From contig JAHBMJ010000860.1 in assembly GCA_018398765.1 (NCBI GenBank), forward strand, positions 1 to 39,399: a DNA stretch of 39,399 nt. The letters run 5' to 3'. The translations under genes were made by a program, and so were the position numbers. Positions 35,701 to 39,399 of this stretch are shown here, piece after piece. The stretch is from Chromera velia. Its lineage: Eukaryota; Sar; Chromeraceae. Every line of letters begins with the position of its first letter. Position 1 is the stretch's first letter. The notes beneath the pieces were generated by a model. That model was not told where the DNA came from, did not search any database, and was given only the letters and a program-made list of their open reading frames with translations.

Positions 35701-37154
35701 AGCCGCTCTTCAGCTTTTTTTGCTTTTCAGAAGCCCTTCATTAATTTTCTTTGGGCCGCACGATTGAAGAGAAGAGGAAAACTCCAAGTTTCACCTTGCT
35801 CATGACTGCTTCTCCGTTTGGGCGAATGACTGCAGGATCGACATCGTGAACTGGTCCGTCCTCCGCACCATGCTCGCTGCTTTCGTCTCTGACCACCCTG
35901 CCGTGAGGGCGGTGGCGGGGGCAGAGCCAGATGAGGGCATGACGCACTTCGAGACGGCGATGATCTGTTGGGCTGAGGTGTGGGGAGTCCTTATGGTCAG
36001 TCAGTCACTCAGTCTGTTTACTTGAGGGGGAACTGTTTTCTTCGTTACGTTTTTCACGACACTGGTGGTTTCTCTGGTGGAGTTTTTTTTTTACGTTCAG
36101 TCAGTCAGTCAGTCAGCATTTTTCTCTCACAGTGTTCTGTCTTCCGTGAAGGCGGATCTTCGTTACTTTTTTTTGCCTTTCTTCGCGCCTGTCAAAGGGT
36201 TTGATCGGTTTTTCTTTCTTCCCTTAAAAATGCATGCAGCTGACGGCTCTGTTCTACACAGCCGACGGGGACGAGGCAGAGCCCTCGTACAACCCCGAGG
36301 AGCTCTGGTATGAAGTCTCGATCCTGACTAGCTGGAACATGCGCATGATCATTGCGGTTGTGCTGGCTGAGGTGTTCTCCCTCCCGATTCCCCTCCTGTT
36401 AGACCGTCTCCTCCACTCCCGCGTTCCGTTCATTCCCTCTCTGGCGCCTCTCCGAAGAGCGATCGTCAGATGCCAGAAGATCCCCATCGATCTCATCAAC
36501 AGGCTTTACACGTCAAAGAAGAGCCCCCTGTTCAAACCCAATGAGAGACAGGGTATTGTGAGATCTCAAATCCGCAGGGGGCGGACGGAGGAAGAGGCCC
36601 AAGCTCAAGTTGATGGTACAACAGAGAGTATTCTTCCTCCTGCATGGAGGAGAAAGTGGAGACGGGGGCAGACTGCCAAGCGTGTGGTTGGGTACAGTAT
36701 TGCTGGTGTATGGATTGGTGCCTGCATGGTGTACCTTCTCTCCTTCGCTCTTGTGTGGGACATCACACTTGAGGACGTGCGAGACTGGGCGATCTCCTCT
36801 TCCTGCGAGGGGGCTCTGGAGATCTTCATCAGACCCCTCGTTGTGGCTCTGCTGCTCACACTCATCACCATCTTGGCATTCCAGACACATGTGACGATTG
36901 CACAGAACCTAGTCAGGACCCACCCGGTTCTCGTTGCTTTCGCAGAGGGGGGGGCAGAGGACAACGTGGAGGCAGAAAAGGCGTATCTTGCCTCAGTGGC
37001 CGCGTTGGTGGTGGCTGAGAACAGTCAGAAGGTGACACAGGAGAATGGAGGTGCAGCTGTGGGGGTAAAGGAGGAGGGAGAGGAGGAGGGTGCTGGTGGA
37101 AAGAAACAAGGGGGGGAGGACGTGGGAGGGGAGATTGAAGGACAGGCAGCATAG
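22062..37154 (+). CDS. EGF/Sushi/GAIN-GPS membrane protein with polycystin-1-like helices, 28 exons
   Basis: Model exons: 22062-22134, 22250-22325, 22437-22492, 22688-22966, 23367-23492, 23857-23982, 24206-24331, 24563-24688, 24790-24918, 25171-25296, 25621-25746, 25960-26088, 26771-26840, 27243-27298, 27451-27756, 27941-28066, 28312-28437, 28697-28822, 29142-29267, 29513-29740, 30012-30409, 30633-30924, 31126-32005, 32326-32499, 32805-34329, 34585-35540, 35836-35995, 36240-37154 (TAG). Phases agree throughout; the total is 7962 nt, about 2653 residues. The ATG at 22062 opens a signal peptide ([18 protein letters not shown]). Order: EGF, Sushi, eight EGF, EGF, Sushi, four EGF, Cys-rich exon, GAIN-like region, GPS (cleavage expected after residue about 1356), TM1, a cytosolic loop of about 900 residues, then four more helices. 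It is a surface protein, probably adhesive or sensory. Ligand and partner are unknown. Confidence 0.85.
22250..22492 (+). other. EGF-like domain 1, split over two exons
   Basis: Exons 2 and 3 together encode [21 protein letters not shown] and [18 protein letters not shown], a six-cysteine EGF-like domain interrupted by a phase 2 intron. The same split occurs at exons 13/14 before the second Sushi exon, showing that the pair EGF(split)+Sushi was duplicated as a block. Confidence 0.85.
22688..22966 (+). other. Sushi/CCP-like domain 1
   Basis: One symmetrical phase 1 exon. Four cysteines in CCP order: [26 protein letters not shown] and a final RPSCE, with a Trp between the third and fourth. CCP modules bind protein partners in complement and adhesion proteins. 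It is shorter than copy 2 because the acidic stretch after PWSGW is missing. Confidence 0.75.
22735..22982 (+). repeat. Duplicated Sushi segment, copy 1
   Basis: 248 bp matching 27525-27772 without gaps at about 96% (about ten differences). The match runs past the exon end and includes about 16 bp of the following intron (gtcagtcagtaggg), after which the introns diverge. Confidence 0.95.
23019..23058. repeat. G/A-rich and (GA)n microsatellite
   Basis: Pure GA run of about 30 bp after a G-rich stretch, in the intron after Sushi exon 1. Confidence 0.9.
23367..26088 (+). other. Array of eight calcium-binding EGF domains, one per exon
   Basis: Exons 5-12, each 126 or 129 nt and all phase 1-1. 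Each fits the cbEGF pattern: an acidic N-terminus such as NIDEC, then C-x-D-x4-F-x-C-x-C (for example [12 protein letters not shown]), GYELD and a final DC. The Asp/Asn and aromatic residue fit both Ca2+ binding and the Asp/Asn beta-hydroxylation consensus. Symmetrical exons of this kind can be duplicated or lost without breaking the frame. Confidence 0.92.
24376..24405. repeat. (GA)n microsatellite
   Basis: About 30 bp of GA, some 45 bp downstream of the donor of the EGF exon ending at 24331. Confidence 0.9.
26089..26126. repeat. (GTCT)n repeat starting at the donor of EGF exon 12
   Basis: The exon ends at 26088 (GAA G) and the intron begins gtctgtctgtctg and keeps the GTCT/GCCT unit for about nine copies. 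The repeat start coincides with the 5' splice site. Confidence 0.95.
26465..26499. repeat. (GTCT)n tetranucleotide repeat
   Basis: Second GTCT tract in the same intron (26089-26770), about eight units. Confidence 0.95.
26730..26768. repeat. (CT)n tract used as polypyrimidine tract
   Basis: CT repeat running into ttctgcag at 26763-26770, immediately before the exon starting at 26771. Confidence 0.9.
26771..27298 (+). other. EGF-like domain split over exons 13 and 14
   Basis: [18 protein letters not shown] (exon 26771-26840) joins [18 protein letters not shown] (exon 27243-27298) through a 402-bp intron at the same phase 2 position as the first split EGF. The acceptor of exon 13 uses a (CT)n microsatellite as its polypyrimidine tract. 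Confidence 0.85.
27451..27756 (+). other. Sushi/CCP-like domain 2
   Basis: Paralogue of the exon at 22688-22966, with the same four-Cys pattern ([31 protein letters not shown]). It has an extra [12 protein letters not shown] segment after PWSGW. The shared 248 bp differ at about ten positions. Confidence 0.75.
27525..27772 (+). repeat. Duplicated Sushi segment, copy 2
   Basis: Direct-repeat partner of 22735-22982, about 4.8 kb downstream, covering the 3' part of Sushi exon 15 and its donor. Confidence 0.95.
27941..29267 (+). other. Second EGF array, four cbEGF exons
   Basis: Exons 16-19, all 126 nt and phase 1-1. Exons 28312-28437 and 29142-29267 are nearly identical to exon 23857-23982 of the first array, sharing the run from [20 protein letters not shown] onward. 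Confidence 0.92.
29513..29740 (+). other. Cysteine-rich exon, two degenerate EGF-like units
   Basis: A 228-nt phase 1-1 exon with about ten cysteines: [22 protein letters not shown] then [15 protein letters not shown] and [16 protein letters not shown]. It closes the EGF region before the GAIN-like part and lacks the Ca2+-binding consensus. Confidence 0.7.
30012..32005 (+). other. GAIN-like region, GPS autoproteolysis motif and first transmembrane helix
   Basis: Exons 21-22 encode a mostly helical Ala/Glu-rich stretch, as in GAIN subdomain A, followed by an acidic run. Exon 23 carries the [22 protein letters not shown] then [15 protein letters not shown]. The two Trp/Cys pairs and HL|T at the expected scissile bond (codons at 31836-31844, cleavage between CTG and ACG) are canonical. 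Family knowledge (adhesion GPCRs, polycystin-1) predicts self-cleavage leaving a non-covalent heterodimer. A hydrophobic helix, [18 protein letters not shown], ends the exon and is followed by basic residues at the start of exon 24. Confidence 0.85.
32326..35540 (+). other. Large predicted cytosolic loop between TM1 and TM2
   Basis: Exons 24-26 (about 885 residues) are hydrophilic, with basic patches ([20 protein letters not shown]), Ser/Glu-rich low complexity and short ordered-looking stretches ([36 protein letters not shown]). In polycystin-1 this position holds a PLAT domain of about 115 residues; I cannot recognise one here. Exon 25 is a single open exon of 1525 nt. Confidence 0.65.
32500..32525. 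repeat. Short GTCA repeat at the donor of exon 24
   Basis: The intron starts at 32500 with gtcagtcacttagtcagtcagtcag, i.e. imperfect copies of the donor hexamer. Confidence 0.85.
35836..37154 (+). other. Polycystin-1-like helices TM2-TM5 and acidic C-terminal tail
   Basis: Exon 27 ends in [17 protein letters not shown] and exon 28 starts LTALFYT, together one helix like the polycystin nalFyg segment. Three more helices follow: [21 protein letters not shown] (about residues 2384-2404), [22 protein letters not shown] (about 2498-2521), and [19 protein letters not shown] (about 2543-2562). The protein then ends in a Glu/Gly-rich tail with no polycystin TOP domain and no pore helices. Confidence 0.6.
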
Positions 37155-38622
37155 CACGTTCACCTTCTTTTGGTAGGGGGTCTGAAGGGGTCAAAGTGTG
37201 GGAGGCAAGGGCGTGAGAGAGATCAACATGAATTTCAGACAGGCACGAGCTTTTTTGCTGCTGAAAAGTCATTTTTCATTCAATTAGTGCTCGTTGCAGT
37301 TGTGACAACGAAGACCGAGACTGGTTTGTCTCGTTGCGACCTCATTTTTCTTCTTTCTGTGTGCACGCTTTTTCTATTTCGTTTTTTTGTAAATTTTCAT
37401 TTGTTCTGCCCAATAAGTTTTGAATGCCGATTCATGCTGTGTACGTTCACGCCTTTTATTTGTTTGTACTAGGTTTGACAAGTGCTCTCTGACTTGTTCA
37501 TTTTCATGTGTGTTCTCTGTGTCTGTCCGTGAGGGAGTTTGGGTTGATGCTTCATGCTGTCCGTGACTGCTTTTTTAAGGAGACCTATCCACTTTGCCAA
37601 ATTGTTAAATTGCCACACGTCATCTTGCACAGAGAGAGAGATGGAGTCGGTGGCCGTATGTACATGACAGTGGTTGCATGCCTGCATGTTTCTGTATGCG
37701 ACCAAATTCAATCGGCTGGCTTTGTCGGTCCATTACGCAGCCACTGCCAGTCTGCGCGTATACCCGTTGGTCGATACTTTTGTACGTGTGTAAATTAATC
37801 CATGTGGCTTTCATGCAACTCTGACTATGCATGGCGTCTGTTCATCTTGACGACAGTCTCGCCACAAGTTTTTTGGTGCCCCGGCATGCAGTATCATCAG
37901 TCGCTGGTGCAGGTGAAATCGAAGACATGCTGAGACAGTATTCTGTTGAGGTCCTAGCTGAGATCAGAAATGGAAGCAGACTCTCAAGCGAATACTTGAG
38001 CGAATAGTGGCCGAAGCTCGAGATGCGGTTTCACCAACAAAGTGAATTAATGTATTCAAGTCAGGCTTCTCTTGAAGAAAACTAGGAAGAAACATCCTTT
38101 CTTAAAAGTTTTACACTCTCGTATATAAACCACCTTGCCAGTAGTATTATTCTCGATTGATCAGATGTTGCATTCTTGGAGTCAGTCCGTCTGATATTGC
38201 ATGCACGGTTCAGGTGTGTCAGCACCATTGTATATGCAATCAGACCCGTGACTTCTCGCGAATGATGCGCGCGTAGAAGGTGCATACATTAATTATTCAC
38301 TTTTTTCGGCGTCCCCACCTGGATCGCACAAAAGTGAATTTTTTGCATGCATTCTTTTTGCTCAATTATTTGACTTACCCAGAAGTGAGAGCATGCCGTC
38401 ATATTGACCAATCTTGGAGATGGTGATTTCGGTAGAGTCCACCGTCGGTCCCTTAGCAAACAGTACGTGCATAGCAGGACTGTCTCGGCTGTTGGAAGAG
38501 AACTTATCATACTAGAACATTCCTCTTGTTCTTCTTCCGGGGCGCAAGTTTGCCGGAACCTCGGAGCTTTATTTACTGTGTCCGTCTTTCCATTGACTGT
38601 GAGTGACTTGTAGGTTTGGGCG
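37155..38622. other. Intergenic region, AT-richer
   Basis: Contains the 3' UTR of the EGF/GPS gene and the 5' region of the terminal reading frame. Short open frames of up to about 96 codons on both strands look random: no recognisable motif and no coding bias. I saw no tRNA, no terminal repeats I could confirm and no clear polyadenylation signal. Confidence 0.6.
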
Positions 38623-39399
38623 ATGAGTCGAACATTGGCAGACAGGCTCGGGAGGCCGAGGCATCTTGACTTCTCTGTTGTTGGGGGGAACGAGCCGCAG
38701 AACGGGGGAGGCCCGGCACTGCAGAACGAGTATGTGGTGCGTCCCTACGTAGAGGGGGAAAGGCTAGGGCCGAATGAGCAGAAGATGGAGGTGCAGAATG
38801 GACTGGGGGTGGAGCCCTACTACAAGATGGTACTCACGCAGGTGAAGCCCAAGGCAGCAGCAATGTTGAAGAGATCGAAGGAGGACCTGCAGAAGGAGGG
38901 GGTGTACATCGACGCAATTGAACGGAATAAGTACCTCCGCCTGTTCATGACGTCGGATAGAAGGAAGGAGGGGGGGATGAACGAGATGGGGAGGCCAGGA
39001 ATGATCGAGCTCAAGGAGGGGTGTGATGCGATTGTCCAAGACCTTCTGCTGCCGTATGTTGACATCCCGATGGAAGGGGTCTTCAGCTCCCTGTCGAGGG
39101 AGGCACAGATGGCAGGGGTGGGGGGACTGAAGTATCCAGAATACAATAGGAAGGTGTCTCTAAAGGTGAGGCACATCGCACAGGACTACCTTACCGGTGT
39201 CCGAGCAACGGACCAGACGTTCGTGGCTGCTGGGGGGGATCACGCGTGTGCAGCCGAGGTGTGTGTACTCCTGACGGAGTTAGCGTGGGAGGTGGGTGTC
39301 AAAGAAGTGAGGAACATACTCACTGGTGCTCTGGCTGGAAGGGGGAGGGGAGAGGGGGGAGAAAGGGGGCGTGCTGAGAACCCATCTGTGCAGCCGATG
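38623..39399 (+). CDS. Unrecognised uninterrupted reading frame, partial (runs off the window end)
   Basis: The frame is open for all 259 codons from an ATG at 38623, with an in-frame TAG four codons upstream, so this ATG is very likely the start. The visible part is soluble, rich in Gly/Glu/Arg, with no signal peptide or membrane helix. Segments include EYVVRPYVEGERLGPNEQK, YYKMVLTQVKPKAAAMLKRS, MIELKEGCDAIVQDLLLPYV and VLLTELAWEVGVKEVRNIL, the last like a helical fold; it then becomes a Gly/Arg-rich linker. No family is recognised. The absence of introns in intron-dense DNA raises the possibility of a retroelement Gag-like or other mobile-element protein, but no reverse transcriptase, zinc knuckle or LTR is visible. 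Confidence 0.6.
   Translation, partial: MSRTLADRLGRPRHLDFSVVGGNEPQNGGGPALQNEYVVRPYVEGERLGPNEQKMEVQNGLGVEPYYKMVLTQVKPKAAAMLKRSKEDLQKEGVYIDAIERNKYLRLFMTSDRRKEGGMNEMGRPGMIELKEGCDAIVQDLLLPYVDIPMEGVFSSLSREAQMAGVGGLKYPEYNRKVSLKVRHIAQDYLTGVRATDQTFVAAGGDHACAAEVCVLLTELAWEVGVKEVRNILTGALAGRGRGEGGERGRAENPSVQPM

Noticed and set aside
37155-38622. Search for an LTR and primer-binding site upstream of the terminal reading frame
   Set aside because: No repeated partner is in the window and no clear TG...CA ends or tRNA-complementary site could be picked out, so no LTR is claimed.
1-39399. tRNA, rRNA, riboswitch, operon-type promoters and Shine-Dalgarno sites
   Set aside because: None was visible, and the spliced genes show that this is eukaryotic DNA where bacterial signals do not apply.

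Overview
The window is intron-rich nuclear DNA of a eukaryote. Genes are split by GT-AG introns of about 100-700 bp, most introns carry microsatellites ((CA)n, (GA)n, (GTCA)n, (GTCT)n), and coding DNA is moderately GC-rich. The gene content (a fused helicase-polymerase theta, and a huge EGF/Sushi/GPS membrane protein in a protist-like setting) and the intron style suggest a free-living alveolate alga, with a chromerid such as Chromera velia as the best guess. That taxonomic call is inference; nothing here proves the species.

Layout. (1) About 134-16153, minus strand: a DNA polymerase theta (POLQ) homologue in at least 19 exons. The last few dozen codons lie beyond the low-coordinate edge. It has an SF2 helicase core at the N-terminus, a long low-complexity centre, a vestigial exonuclease-like domain and a family A polymerase domain with motifs A, B and C. 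(2) 16154-17684: an intergenic stretch with a short GC-rich patch followed by about 1.1 kb of AT-rich DNA carrying two related 30-bp hairpins. (3) 17685-20929, minus strand: a six-exon gene model for an unrecognised protein of about 367 residues. (4) 20930-22061: the divergent intergenic region, which contains a GC-rich, apparently frameshifted, bacterial-looking coding fragment. (5) 22062-37154, plus strand: a 28-exon gene for a secreted/membrane protein of about 2653 residues: signal peptide, [split EGF + Sushi + EGF array] present twice, a GAIN-like region with a canonical GPS motif, and a five-helix membrane region resembling the first half of polycystin-1, without the TRP-like pore half. 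(6) 37155-38622: AT-richer intergenic DNA. (7) 38623 to the window end, plus strand: an uninterrupted 259-codon reading frame of unknown function, running off the edge.

All exon boundaries were inferred by eye from GT/AG signals, reading phase and family motifs. Phases agree across every junction of the three spliced models, which is good internal support but does not replace transcripts. The genes show no obvious shared pathway: POLQ belongs to microhomology-mediated end joining, the EGF/GPS protein is a surface or adhesion-type molecule, and the other two are unknown. The most distinctive window-wide pattern is at splice donors: about 30 of 51 inferred donors begin GTC, GTCAGT is the commonest, and several microsatellites begin exactly at the donor as expansions of its sequence.
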